DNA from: Lentisphaerota bacterium
Lineage (GTDB): Bacteria; Verrucomicrobiota; Lentisphaeria; Oligosphaerales; JABHEG01
DNA length: 52,605 nt
Assembly: GCA_018676675.1 (NCBI GenBank)
Contig: JABHEG010000166.1
Coordinates: forward strand, 1-52,605
Direction: 5' to 3'
Shown here: positions 18,115-26,827 of the stretch, in pieces
Layout of the letters: every line of letters starts with the position of its first letter
Position numbering within the stretch: position 1 is the stretch's first letter
Translations under genes and position numbers: made by a program
The notes under the pieces: model-generated
Seen by the model: only the letters and a program-made list of their open reading frames with translations
Told to the model about the DNA's origin: nothing
Databases searched by the model: none

Positions 18115-19071
18115 GTGAGATTGGAGTACCAACTCATTGCCGCGTTGGCGCTGGATCTGCTGATCGGGGACCCGCCATGGCTGCCGCATCCCGTGCGGTG
18201 GATGGGTAACGGGGCGCTGTGGTTGGAACCACGCATGCGCCGGTTTGTGCGCAACGAACGTGTGGCAGGTGTGTGCACCGGAATACTGGTGGTCGCGCTG
18301 TCCGGTGCCGCGACCTCCCTGCTCGTCGTCGGTTGCATGCGCATTCACCCGATCCCCGGGAGCGTTGTGAGCGTGTGGTTGTTGTATACGACGATCGCCG
18401 CACGGGACCTGGCGCGGCACGCCGAACGCGTACGCAGCGCCCTGGCCGCCGACGGATTGGGGGCGGCGCGTAAGCAAGTGGGCATGATCGTGGGCAGAGA
18501 CACGGCGGAGCTCGACGAGCAAGGCGTCGTGCGAGCCGCGGTCGAGAGTGTCGCAGAGAGTACGGTTGACGGTGCTACGGCACCAATCCTGTTTGCCGTG
18601 CTCTTCGGCCCGATTGGCGCCATCATGTATCGCGCAGTCAACACGCTTGATTCCACATTCGGCTACAAGAACGAACGCTACGCACAGTTCGGTTGGTTTT
18701 CAGCCCGACTCGACGATCTGGCGAACCTCGTTCCTGCCCGACTAACGGCATTTGTGGCAGTCCCGGTTGCAGGGCTACTGGGACACAGTCCTATGCGTAC
18801 GGCACGTGTCACCCTACGCGACGCCCGGAACCACGCCAGTCCGAACTCAGGTTTCATGGAAGCTGCTGTCGCTGGAGCCTTAGGTGTGCAGCTCGGGGGG
18901 AAAAACAGCTACTTCGGCGTCGAGGTAGCGAAGCCGACCATCGGCGATGCTGATGTCCGCCTGCAGACCCGACACATTCGACAGGCGACCCGACTGATGT
19001 ACCTGACGACCGCATCATTCGCCGCGCTGATGCTCCTTGCGCGATGGGCGATCACGCATGGGGGATTGTAA
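18115..19071 (+). CDS. cbiB: Adenosylcobinamide-phosphate synthase CbiB
   Basis: This is a 318-residue integral membrane protein with several hydrophobic segments. It joins cobyric acid to aminopropanol (phosphate), giving adenosylcobinamide phosphate. Recognised by LLIGDPPWLPHPVRWMG at residues 15-31, the conserved ESVAESTVDG, the NTLDSTFGYKN stretch and ARNHASPNSGFMEAA. Length matches the family. The GTG start at 18115 lies four bases after the CobQ stop, so translation is probably coupled. The aminopropanol phosphate product of the fused CobD domain is its direct substrate, so the two adjacent genes encode consecutive steps. Confidence 0.95.
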   Translation: MRLEYQLIAALALDLLIGDPPWLPHPVRWMGNGALWLEPRMRRFVRNERVAGVCTGILVVALSGAATSLLVVGCMRIHPIPGSVVSVWLLYTTIAARDLARHAERVRSALAADGLGAARKQVGMIVGRDTAELDEQGVVRAAVESVAESTVDGATAPILFAVLFGPIGAIMYRAVNTLDSTFGYKNERYAQFGWFSARLDDLANLVPARLTAFVAVPVAGLLGHSPMRTARVTLRDARNHASPNSGFMEAAVAGALGVQLGGKNSYFGVEVAKPTIGDADVRLQTRHIRQATRLMYLTTASFAALMLLARWAITHGGL

Positions 19072-19074
19072 CCG

Positions 19075-19614
19075 ATGGCACAGATAGGATCACGGTCATC
19101 GCGAGTCCTGGTGTTCACGGGCGAGGGCAAAGGCAAGACCACGGCGGCTCTGGGCATGGTACTGCGCGCGGTTGCACATGGAATGTGCGTCCGAGTGCAG
19201 CAGTTCATCAAGCGTCCTGGGGCATCTGGTGAGAGCTCTGCGCTGCAAGCGTTCCCCAATGTTCGCATCACACAGTGCGGATGCGGCTTCGTGCCCTCAC
19301 CCGACCATCCGGAATTCCCAGATCATCGGGAAGCGGCATCGGTCGGCTTCAGGGCCATGGCCGAGGCAGTCTCGGGAGGCGAGTGGGACCTCATTGTGTT
19401 GGACGAGATCTGCGTTGCGATCCACAGGGGATTGGTGCCGGAAGAAGCTGTCCTGGACCTAATCGCGTCCCTGCCTGAAGGGCGGCTTCTGGTACTGACA
19501 GGTCGAGGCGCGACTCCGGCGTTGATTGACGCGGCAGACACCGTCAGCCGCATGACTTGTGTCAAGCATGCCCTTGCCTCTGGAACACCGGCACAGCGGG
19601 GGGTGGAGCTTTGA
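19075..19614 (+). CDS. cobO: Corrinoid adenosyltransferase CobO/BtuR
   Basis: This 179-residue ATP:corrinoid adenosyltransferase of the CobA/CobO/BtuR type attaches the 5'-deoxyadenosyl group to cob(I)alamin or its precursors. The P-loop is GEGKGKTT at 16-23. The stretches VQQFIKRP and LIVLDEICVAI (a Walker B-like segment) and LTGRGATPALIDAAD are typical of the family. The N-terminus is shorter than in E. coli BtuR, as in many bacterial homologues. The ATG lies three bases after the cbiB stop, and its end overlaps the cbiA start. A salvage locus needs this enzyme to adenosylate imported corrinoids. Confidence 0.95.
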   Translation: MAQIGSRSSRVLVFTGEGKGKTTAALGMVLRAVAHGMCVRVQQFIKRPGASGESSALQAFPNVRITQCGCGFVPSPDHPEFPDHREAASVGFRAMAEAVSGGEWDLIVLDEICVAIHRGLVPEEAVLDLIASLPEGRLLVLTGRGATPALIDAADTVSRMTCVKHALASGTPAQRGVEL

Positions 19615-20987
19615 ATAGGTCTCCTGCCACGATCGTGATTGCCGGCACAGCCAGCGGAGTGGGGAAGACATCCGTTACGCTGGGGCTGGCCCGGGCATTC
19701 AAACGCCGGGGTTTGAGAGTCCAGCCGCTCAAGGTTGGTCCAGACTACCTGGATCCCACACACCTGACCATGGCCGCCGGCACACAGTGTTACAACGTCG
19801 ACAGCTGGATGACGAGCCCTGACTATGTGCGTGCGCTGGTCGCCAAGCTCGGGCAACAGAGCGACCTGTGCCTGATCGAGGGTGTGATGGGCCTGTACGA
19901 CGGAGCCACACCCGATGGTCTAGCTGGAAGCACTGCGGAGATCTCCATGCTCCTAGATGCACCCGTGCTGCTGGTCTGCAATGCGCACGGCGCGGCCCGC
20001 AGTCTTGCGGCGATGGTCAAGGGCTACTCGGAATTCGAGCCGGGCATCCATGTCGCCGGAGTACTGGCGAACCGCGTCGGTTCCGAACGTCATGTCCGCT
20101 GGCTGCGGACGTGTCTGCAAAGCGCTGGTCAGCCGCCTTTGATCGGCGCCATCGAACGGGATGCATTCCCGCACATCCAGAGTCGTCATCTCGGCTTGGT
20201 CTCCGCTGATCAGAAGACGACAGACGACGGCGTTTTTGAGGAACTTGCCGATGTCATGGAGCGGCAGATTGACCTTGATTCTCTGCTGGACACGGCCGCT
20301 GAAGCCGCACCGCTGAAGTCGTCCCGTACGCTGTCCATCTCCCCGGTTGCACACACACGCATCGGCGTCGCGCGGGACGAGGCTTTCCACTTCTACTACC
20401 CGGACAACCTGGAGATGCTGCGCGATGCCGGCGCCGAAGTGGTGTTTTTCTCTCCGCTTTTCGACAAGGCGCTTCCCCCTGATCTCGACGGCCTGATCAT
20501 TGGAGGCGGCTACCCCGAGGAGTTCGGTCCAAGCCTGGCCGCCAACACATCCCTGCGTTGCGCGATAGGTGGCTTCGCGGCAAAGGGAAACCCCATCTAC
20601 GGCGAGTGCGGCGGCCTCATGTACCTGGGACAGGAACTGACCGACCGTGCCGGCCATTCCCATGCCATGTGTGGGGCATTGCCGCTCTCCACGCGGATGC
20701 TCCCGAAGCGCAAGGCGTTGGGCTATGTCGAAGCAACCCTTGCCTATGGCTGCTGTCTGGGGCCCGCAGGCACGCGAATGCGGGGACACGAGTTTCACTA
20801 TTCCGAGGTCAGCCAAGCCGATCGGGGTCAGCTGGCGCCCTTCCTGAGCGGGAAACGGAGTGCTGGACAAGCGGCGCCATGCGGGTTCGCCCAGAGCAAC
20901 GTGATTGCCTCGTACATACACGTCCATTTCGCCTCATGTCCCGAAGTACCCGAACACTTCGTTCGGACATGTGTTGAGTCTCAGTAG
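19611..20987 (+). CDS. cbiA: Cobyrinate a,c-diamide synthase CbiA/CobB
   Basis: This is a 458-residue glutamine-dependent amidase that converts cobyrinic acid to its a,c-diamide. I chose the TTG at 19611 because it overlaps the cobO stop as TTGA, a GGGGGGTGGAG site lies just upstream, and the conserved nucleotide loop (GTASGVGKTS, residues 12-21) then sits at the usual distance from the N-terminus. The KVGPDYLDPTH stretch is diagnostic. The C-terminal amidotransferase domain has Cys333 in YGECGGLMYLG and a His in YIHVHFAS. This is the earliest corrin side-chain step encoded here. Its presence means cobyrinic acid, not only cobinamide, could be used, or that further ring genes lie elsewhere. 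Confidence 0.94.
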   Translation: MNRSPATIVIAGTASGVGKTSVTLGLARAFKRRGLRVQPLKVGPDYLDPTHLTMAAGTQCYNVDSWMTSPDYVRALVAKLGQQSDLCLIEGVMGLYDGATPDGLAGSTAEISMLLDAPVLLVCNAHGAARSLAAMVKGYSEFEPGIHVAGVLANRVGSERHVRWLRTCLQSAGQPPLIGAIERDAFPHIQSRHLGLVSADQKTTDDGVFEELADVMERQIDLDSLLDTAAEAAPLKSSRTLSISPVAHTRIGVARDEAFHFYYPDNLEMLRDAGAEVVFFSPLFDKALPPDLDGLIIGGGYPEEFGPSLAANTSLRCAIGGFAAKGNPIYGECGGLMYLGQELTDRAGHSHAMCGALPLSTRMLPKRKALGYVEATLAYGCCLGPAGTRMRGHEFHYSEVSQADRGQLAPFLSGKRSAGQAAPCGFAQSNVIASYIHVHFASCPEVPEHFVRTCVESQ

Positions 20988-21005
20988 AAGCAGAGGAACA
21001 GAAGC

Positions 21006-23093
21006 ATGGTGGAGCACCGGACGATCGACGCCGTAGGTACTGCAAAGCTGGGGCTGGCAGTGGGCTTGGCACTCACTCTTTCCACATACGCTCAGGAGAC
21101 ACCAGATCCGACAAAAGAGGACACTTACGTTCTCGATTCGATGGTGGTGACGGCGTCACGCAGGGTGAGGGCGCTCGACTCGCCCAACAGTATCTCGATC
21201 ATCACGGCCGAAGAGCTTAGGGAACTCTCCGCAAAGACCGTGGCGGAAGCTCTGGCGAGGCTCCCGGGTGTGACCGACAGGTCCTCGAGCCAGGACGCGA
21301 TCTCGATCCGCGGGGCCGAGAGCGCTATGGCCGGCTCGCCGTTGATCTTGATCGACGGCGTCCCGCACAAGACGGGGAGCCACGAGTACGACTCGTTGAG
21401 TTTCATCCCGGTATCCCAAATCGAGAGGATCGAAGTGATCAAGTCCGGCGGACTGGCTGCGGGCTCGGGCGCCGGTCGCGGCGTCGTCAATATCGTCACC
21501 AAACGGGCAACGGGCGACAAGGAGATGAACGGGGGGCTGCGGCTTTCGTACGGGAGTTGGGAAACGCACAGCGAGGAGCTGAGCATCTGGGGTGCACGGA
21601 ACCAGTTCGACTATCTCGTCGGGGTGTCGAACTTCCAGACGGCCGGATACGAGGACGAGGACGAAGAAACGCCCGCTGTGATGCTCAAGCTCGGTCTGCT
21701 GGTTACGGAGACGACCCGAGTCGGCTGGATGACGAACTACGTCGAGCACGAGCAGGAGAACGCCTACGACCTCAACAAAAAGGAGTGGCACGTCGACAAC
21801 GGCTACGGCAACAGCCTGCACTTCCCCAAGAGCGCGACCGACCCCAGGTCATACTGGCACCAGGAGACCGAGAACTCGTACTTGGTGAACGCTTTGACCT
21901 TGGACCACAAAGGCGAGGACTTTTTCCTGAAAGGGTCCCTGAGTCAGGTGGAATTCGAGGATGAGCTCCGCGCCTTGAAGGACCTGGTGATCGCTCCGAA
22001 CAGAATCTACACCGCATACGGGGACCAGGTCACCCACGACGTCCGTCTGAACGGCGGGACGACTCTCGAACTCGGTAACGGAATTCTCTACACCCCCTCG
22101 TTTGGTGTAGCCTGCACGACTAAGACATTCGAGGGGGAGCGCGAGTACCCGAACGACCCCGGCAAGAATGTGTCCGGCTACGACATGGATGTGGAGCAGA
22201 CGATCAGAGGGGCGCTGTGGGAAAACAACATCATCTTCGGCAAGCTCGAGCTCGACCTCGGCGTCCGCGCCGACAAGGTCCAAGTTGATTACGAAGACGC
22301 CGGCGGGGGTGCAGTCGAGCAGGACGAGACGTTGATCGGCTGGTCGGTCGCTCCCTCGTACCGGTTGGGCGACAAGTCGCGCGTCTACCTTCTGGCCTCC
22401 CGCACGCATTGGTTCCCTACGCCTCAGTACTACGCATGGGCGTCTTCGAGAGGCGGGAGCTTCAACCGACCAGAGGACCTGCAAGCGGAGGTCAACACGA
22501 CTTTCGAACTCGGCTGCAAGACACGCCGCAGTCGCCGGTTGCGCATGGCCGCCTCGGTGTACTGCACCTTGACGACCGAGAAGTACCTGAGCGTGTACGA
22601 GGGCAACAGTTGGCGCGGAGTCAAGAATGTCGGCGATGCGGAGACGCTCGGTGTCGAACTCCAGGCGGACGGACGGCTCAAGGAGTGGTTCGGCTACCGA
22701 ATCTCGGCGTCGTACCTGGACGCGGAGTGGACCGGGGGTACCGAGGGAATGCTGAAGGGCGGCGGCAGCGTCGACGGCAAGAAGATCCACGGGGTCCCAC
22801 AGTGGGAAGGCCTGCTCGGGCTCGACTTCTACCCCGTCCAGGGCCTCAAGATCAGCGCCGACATGAAGTACGACGGCGACTACTACGTCGCCATGGACAA
22901 CGTCGATAGTTACGGCGCCAAGACCACCGTGGACATGCGCGTCGGCTACGAGCGGGGCAACTGGGAAGCCTGGGCGAAAGCAAAGAACGTCTTTGACGAG
23001 GAAGTCTACCGGGTCGGGGGAACCACTTCCGGCAACTACCACTACCCCAGGAACGGGCGCTATGTGGAGATCGGGACGGGGGTCACGTTTTGA
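21006..23093 (+). CDS. btuB: TonB-dependent outer membrane receptor, BtuB-like
   Basis: This is a 695-residue outer membrane receptor. A signal peptide spans about residues 1-30 (ends STYAQ). A TonB-box-like segment (YVLDSMVVTA) lies near residues 42-51, and the plug domain at 55-165 contains IDGVPH and IERIEVIKSGG. The remainder is a beta-barrel ending in Phe (EIGTGVTF), as expected for Bam-dependent insertion. An AGAGGA site lies nine bases before the ATG. Its position between corrinoid-assembly and importer genes, under a cobalamin riboswitch, makes corrinoid uptake the likely role. The extracellular loops differ from E. coli BtuB and specificity is inferred from context. It shows that the organism has an outer membrane. 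Confidence 0.88.
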   Translation: MVEHRTIDAVGTAKLGLAVGLALTLSTYAQETPDPTKEDTYVLDSMVVTASRRVRALDSPNSISIITAEELRELSAKTVAEALARLPGVTDRSSSQDAISIRGAESAMAGSPLILIDGVPHKTGSHEYDSLSFIPVSQIERIEVIKSGGLAAGSGAGRGVVNIVTKRATGDKEMNGGLRLSYGSWETHSEELSIWGARNQFDYLVGVSNFQTAGYEDEDEETPAVMLKLGLLVTETTRVGWMTNYVEHEQENAYDLNKKEWHVDNGYGNSLHFPKSATDPRSYWHQETENSYLVNALTLDHKGEDFFLKGSLSQVEFEDELRALKDLVIAPNRIYTAYGDQVTHDVRLNGGTTLELGNGILYTPSFGVACTTKTFEGEREYPNDPGKNVSGYDMDVEQTIRGALWENNIIFGKLELDLGVRADKVQVDYEDAGGGAVEQDETLIGWSVAPSYRLGDKSRVYLLASRTHWFPTPQYYAWASSRGGSFNRPEDLQAEVNTTFELGCKTRRSRRLRMAASVYCTLTTEKYLSVYEGNSWRGVKNVGDAETLGVELQADGRLKEWFGYRISASYLDAEWTGGTEGMLKGGGSVDGKKIHGVPQWEGLLGLDFYPVQGLKISADMKYDGDYYVAMDNVDSYGAKTTVDMRVGYERGNWEAWAKAKNVFDEEVYRVGGTTSGNYHYPRNGRYVEIGTGVTF

Positions 23094-23104
23094 CGAGGCA
23101 GGGC

Positions 23105-24178
23105 ATGGGACACGGGCGTGACCGTAGCGGCTTCGCGCTACTGAACGAGATTCTCGGTCTGGCGTCGTGTCTGCTGTTTCTGACGCTCCTTGTCCTCACC
23201 GGCTGCAGCCCCAAAAAACGTCCAGAGTCAACCCCAACTGCCGAAGCGGACGAGCGGCAGGAGGCGACGGAGGCCAGAGCGAACGTCGAAACACTCGTGC
23301 TTGAGGAGACCACCGGCAGCATTCTCGTTGGTGGACCGGCAATGCCTCAGCCTAGATGGTTCACGAAGCGTCCGAAACGCGTGGTGATCCTGCTCGGCTC
23401 ATTCCTCGAGCTCTGGTACGACTGTGGCGGGCAAGCCATTGCCCGGACCAAGAATGTGGGCCAAATGCCTGAGGGCGCCGGGGACTTGCCGGTACTGGGC
23501 ACGATCTCCCACATCAACGCAGAACTCCTGGTCGAGTTGCAGCCGGACTTGGTTATCGCGCCGGAGATCGGCTCCCTGCGGAAGTACCGGACCATCATGG
23601 AGAGCAACGGCTTCCCGGTTTTGACCTTGCGGTACCGTCATTACGCCGACTTCGTGGAGATCTACAGCCTGTTCTGCCTAATGAACGGGCGGGAAGATTT
23701 GCTTGCAGGACGACTCGGACGCATCGAGAACGACGTCGCGGCGATCGTCGAACGCTGCCCTAAGGACGTGTCCCCCACAATCGTCGTGGTCCTCTGCACT
23801 CCCAACTCGGTAAGCTGTGAGCTTCGCGGTAGTTCGGCAGGCGCCATGCTCGAGAGACTCGGGGCGAAGAACCTGGCGACGGACCGCGTCGGGAACACCC
23901 AGATGCGGACGGAACTCAGCTTCGAACGGATCATCGCGGACGACCCGGACGTCGTCTTCTTCACAACGATGGGGGACACTGACAAGGGCCGAGAAATTGC
24001 CAAGAAGACGCTGATGACGAACCCCGCGTGGAAGAGCCTTTCGGCGTCTCGGAACGGGCGGGTCCATTTCCTCGACAAGAAACTGTTCACATACAAACCC
24101 AACTGCCGGTACCCGGCGGCCTTTCGCATCTTGGCCGGCTTGCTGTATCCCGGTGTTTTCTTGGAGGGTGGCGACTGA
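23105..24178 (+). CDS. btuF: Corrinoid-binding lipoprotein of an ABC importer, BtuF-like
   Basis: This periplasmic-binding protein (PF01497-like) has about 357 residues. I prefer the ATG at 23105, six bases after GAGG; an in-frame TTG at 23090 overlapping the btuB stop is the alternative. A long N-terminal membrane segment ends in the lipobox LVLTGC, so the protein is probably lipid-anchored. Mature-domain signatures are PKRVVIL, VLGTISHINAELLVELQPDLVIAP and a late MTNPAWKSLSASRNGRVHFLD. A charged linker of some 50 residues follows the lipid site. The gene is followed with a TGATG overlap by the permease gene. Corrinoid rather than siderophore binding is inferred from the riboswitch operon. 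Confidence 0.88.
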   Translation: MGHGRDRSGFALLNEILGLASCLLFLTLLVLTGCSPKKRPESTPTAEADERQEATEARANVETLVLEETTGSILVGGPAMPQPRWFTKRPKRVVILLGSFLELWYDCGGQAIARTKNVGQMPEGAGDLPVLGTISHINAELLVELQPDLVIAPEIGSLRKYRTIMESNGFPVLTLRYRHYADFVEIYSLFCLMNGREDLLAGRLGRIENDVAAIVERCPKDVSPTIVVVLCTPNSVSCELRGSSAGAMLERLGAKNLATDRVGNTQMRTELSFERIIADDPDVVFFTTMGDTDKGREIAKKTLMTNPAWKSLSASRNGRVHFLDKKLFTYKPNCRYPAAFRILAGLLYPGVFLEGGD

Positions 24179-25197
24179 TGAGCAGAGAGCGGAGACAGGT
24201 CAGAAACGCGTGGGCGCGTCATGTCGCGGTTGTCGCCGGTCTCGCAGTCCTGTGTGTGCTGGTATTCCTAGTGAGTTTGCGGTTCGGCTCTTACCGGGCG
24301 TCTTGGTCTGAAATCCTGTCCGTCCTTTCCAGCGGCGGCGATGGGGCCGGGTACCAAATCATCTGGAACATCCGCTTGCCGCGCACGGTCACAGCCATGC
24401 TTGTCGGCCTCTGCCTTGCTCTTTCGGGAGTATGCCTGCAAGGCGTGATGCGGAACCCGTTGGCGTCACCGAGCATCATTGGGATCTCGGCTGGCGCGGG
24501 ACTCTCAGGCGTGGCCATACTCATTCTGTTCCCTGATGCGCACCACCTCCTGACTCCCGTAGCTTTTCTCGGTGCTTTCAGCACAAGTCTGGTCATCTAC
24601 CTCATGGCCTGGCAGCAGGGGTTCCAGCCGACGCGACTGATTCTCTCAGGCGTAGCAGTCTCGTCTTTCCTCGGGGCCGGCATCAGCGCGCTCATGGTTT
24701 TTTACCCAGATCGAGTCCACAGCGTGCTGGGATTCATGGTCGGCGGGCTGTCGGCGCGAGCATGGAAGGATGTCGGAATCATCCTACCTTATGCGATTGC
24801 CGGCTCTGTCTTGCTCGGAGTGCTGGCAAAGCGGCTGAACCTGCTCATGCTCGGGGACGAGATGGCTGTGTCGTTGGGCGTGCCACTGGAGTCCACGCGT
24901 CTTTCTCTTCTCCTCCTGGCATCACTCATGGCCGCCGCGGCAGTGAGCGTGGCAGGTCTGCTCGGGTTTGTGGGGCTTCTCGTCCCACACATGGCCCGAA
25001 TCATGGTGGGGTCAGATCACCGTTTGCTCTTTCCTACAAGTGCACTGCTGGGGGCGGCGCTGCTGGCCGCCTGCGACACCGTGGCCAGGGTAGTGATGGA
25101 TCCGGTCGAGATTCCCGTAGGCATCATTATGGCGCTTCTGGGCGCCCCCTTCTTTCTGTACCTACTCCACACCGGCTTCAAACAACACCGGAGCTGA
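24178..25197 (+). CDS. btuC: Corrinoid ABC transporter permease, BtuC-like
   Basis: This 339-residue permease belongs to the FecCD/BtuC family, with about ten membrane-spanning segments. The start is the ATG at 24178 that overlaps the btuF stop (TGATG), with GGAGG about ten bases upstream. Family stretches include IIWNIRLPRTVTAMLVG, LSGVCLQGVMRNPLASPSIIG and GFVGLLVPHMAR, the last being the cytoplasmic loop that contacts the ATPase. The C-terminus (EIPVGIIMALLGAPFFLYLL) is typical. It forms the importer channel with the binding protein before it and the ATPase after it. Confidence 0.93.
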   Translation: MSRERRQVRNAWARHVAVVAGLAVLCVLVFLVSLRFGSYRASWSEILSVLSSGGDGAGYQIIWNIRLPRTVTAMLVGLCLALSGVCLQGVMRNPLASPSIIGISAGAGLSGVAILILFPDAHHLLTPVAFLGAFSTSLVIYLMAWQQGFQPTRLILSGVAVSSFLGAGISALMVFYPDRVHSVLGFMVGGLSARAWKDVGIILPYAIAGSVLLGVLAKRLNLLMLGDEMAVSLGVPLESTRLSLLLLASLMAAAAVSVAGLLGFVGLLVPHMARIMVGSDHRLLFPTSALLGAALLAACDTVARVVMDPVEIPVGIIMALLGAPFFLYLLHTGFKQHRS

Positions 25198-25205
25198 CGC
25201 CGCCC

Positions 25206-26051
25206 ATGCCGCTCAAGGCCGAACATCTAGTGGTTAGCTACCCACGAAGCAGCGATGTCCTTCACGACGTGGACTTCGAGCTGCGGGACGGGGAACTGGC
25301 GACCTTGATCGGCCCGAATGGCTGCGGCAAGTCTACGCTACTGAAAGCCCTCGCCCGAACCTTGCCGTGTAAGCAAGGACGAGTGTGTTTCGAAGGACGC
25401 CCGCTTGCGTCATTCAAGACACAGGAACTCGCACGGCGGCTCGCCTTTCTCCCCCAGTCGCTCGACGCCCCACATGGTCTGCAGGTTCGGGACTTGGTCA
25501 GCTACGGGCGACACCCGCACTTGTCTTGGACAAGCCGCATGACGAGCGAGGACTGGAACATCGTCGACTGGGCCCTGGCGCAGACCGCACTGGAGGACAT
25601 GCAGCATCGGGACGTGGATACACTGTCTGGAGGCGAGCGGCAGCGGGTCTGGATCGCCATGTCTCTGGCTCAGAGACCCCGGGTGTTGCTGCTCGACGAG
25701 CCGACCACCTTCCTCGACATCTGCCACCAAGTGGATGTGCTCGATCTTGTTGTGCGTCTAAACCGTGAGCTCGGGATCACGATTCTCATGGTGCTGCATG
25801 ACCTGAACCAAGCCGTGCGCTATTCGCAGCGGATCCTGGCCATGGCCCACGGCCGAATCGTGGGCGACGGGTCTCCCAGGGAGGTCGTCAACCCCGCCTT
25901 GTTGCGCGAGCTGTTCCAAGTTGAGGCCAGGTTGCTGGACGACCCCTACCACGGCTGCCAGGTTGTCGTCCCGGTGAGAAGCCTGCACGCGCGCCACATT
26001 CGCAGGGAGCGCGAGGTCGCCACAACCGGTCCCGCCAAGGAGGCGCAATGA
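25206..26051 (+). CDS. btuD: Corrinoid ABC transporter ATPase, BtuD-like
   Basis: This is a 281-residue ATP-binding subunit. The ATG at 25206, eight bases after the permease stop, gives the usual N-terminus; the frame is open far upstream but that part overlaps btuC. Walker A is GPNGCGKST at 36-44, the Q-loop is in AFLPQSLD, the signature is LSGGERQRVWIAM, Walker B is VLLLDEPTTFLD, and the switch His is in LMVLHDLNQA. The sequence is FepC/BtuD-like. A C-terminal extension of about 30 residues is Arg/His-rich and of no known role. The stop overlaps the cbiR start as ATGA, so import and remodelling are translationally linked. Confidence 0.93.
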   Translation: MPLKAEHLVVSYPRSSDVLHDVDFELRDGELATLIGPNGCGKSTLLKALARTLPCKQGRVCFEGRPLASFKTQELARRLAFLPQSLDAPHGLQVRDLVSYGRHPHLSWTSRMTSEDWNIVDWALAQTALEDMQHRDVDTLSGGERQRVWIAMSLAQRPRVLLLDEPTTFLDICHQVDVLDLVVRLNRELGITILMVLHDLNQAVRYSQRILAMAHGRIVGDGSPREVVNPALLRELFQVEARLLDDPYHGCQVVVPVRSLHARHIRREREVATTGPAKEAQ

Positions 26052-26827
26052 GCACCGCCCCTCTACGCATCGGCACGACCTCTTTCATCCTCCCGGACCA
26101 CATCCTGCCCAACGTAGAGTTTCTGCGAGGTAAAGTAGCGGACGTTGAACTTCTCATGTTCGAGTCTGCGGTCTCGTCTCTGCCCACGCCGAAGCAGATA
26201 GCCCGCCTTGCGTGCATCGCGAACGAATCCGGCATCACCTACACGCCTCACCTGCCGATTGACGTGGATTGCGCTGCGGCAACCCCCGAAGTCCGTGCGC
26301 ATGCCGTGGCCACGATCCGTTCGATCCTGGCGCTCACGGCGCCACTTCCGGTGTGGGCGTACGTACTCCACATGCCTGCTCACATCGCGTGCGAGAGTGA
26401 GAACTGCCCGAGGGAACGAGCGCTATGGCAAGCCAGGAGCACAGGGGCGTTGAAGAGCATCTTGGCCACGGGTCTCTCAAGCCGCCGCCTCTGCATCGAG
26501 AACCTGGAGGACTACCGGTTCGAGGTCATCGCTTCGGTTGTCGAGGATCTCGACCTCAGCGTCTGTCTCGATATAGGCCACCTGTTGCTGCAGGGATGCG
26601 ACCCGATGGCCTTCCTGGAGCGCTGGCGCGATCGGGTCAGGGTCGTTCACCTGCACGGGGTCCACGACGGCCGGGACCATCGCGGCCTAAACAGTCTGGA
26701 TCCACGCTTCTTGCGCGAGTTCCTGTCAGACCTGGCCTCTGACAGTGTGGAACGCGTTGTGACAATCGAGGTGTTCAGTCTCGACAAGTTCCAGGAATCA
26801 ATGGTAGTACTTGAGGACATCCTATGA
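26048..26827 (+). CDS. cbiR: Cobamide remodeling enzyme CbiR (AP endonuclease 2 / TIM-barrel family)
   Basis: This 259-residue TIM-barrel protein begins RIGTTSFILPDHILPNV. Metal-ligand-type residues lie at strand ends: ELLMFES, THTPHLP-like TYTPHLPID, VLHMPAHI, CIENLEDY, CLDIGHLLLQG and VVHLHGVHDGRDH. It is in the sugar-phosphate isomerase/AP endonuclease 2 superfamily. CbiR, described from Akkermansia muciniphila, belongs there and hydrolyses the phosphoribosyl bond in the nucleotide loop of cobamides, starting replacement of the lower ligand. Its position between btuD (ATGA overlap) and cobU (ATGA overlap) in a riboswitch operon strongly favours this identity over a sugar isomerase. The assignment combines fold recognition by eye with context. 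Confidence 0.85.
   Translation: MSTAPLRIGTTSFILPDHILPNVEFLRGKVADVELLMFESAVSSLPTPKQIARLACIANESGITYTPHLPIDVDCAAATPEVRAHAVATIRSILALTAPLPVWAYVLHMPAHIACESENCPRERALWQARSTGALKSILATGLSSRRLCIENLEDYRFEVIASVVEDLDLSVCLDIGHLLLQGCDPMAFLERWRDRVRVVHLHGVHDGRDHRGLNSLDPRFLREFLSDLASDSVERVVTIEVFSLDKFQESMVVLEDIL

Noticed and set aside
21849..23042. A 397-codon minus-strand open frame
   Set aside because: Antisense to the btuB-like receptor gene, which has clear plug and barrel features.
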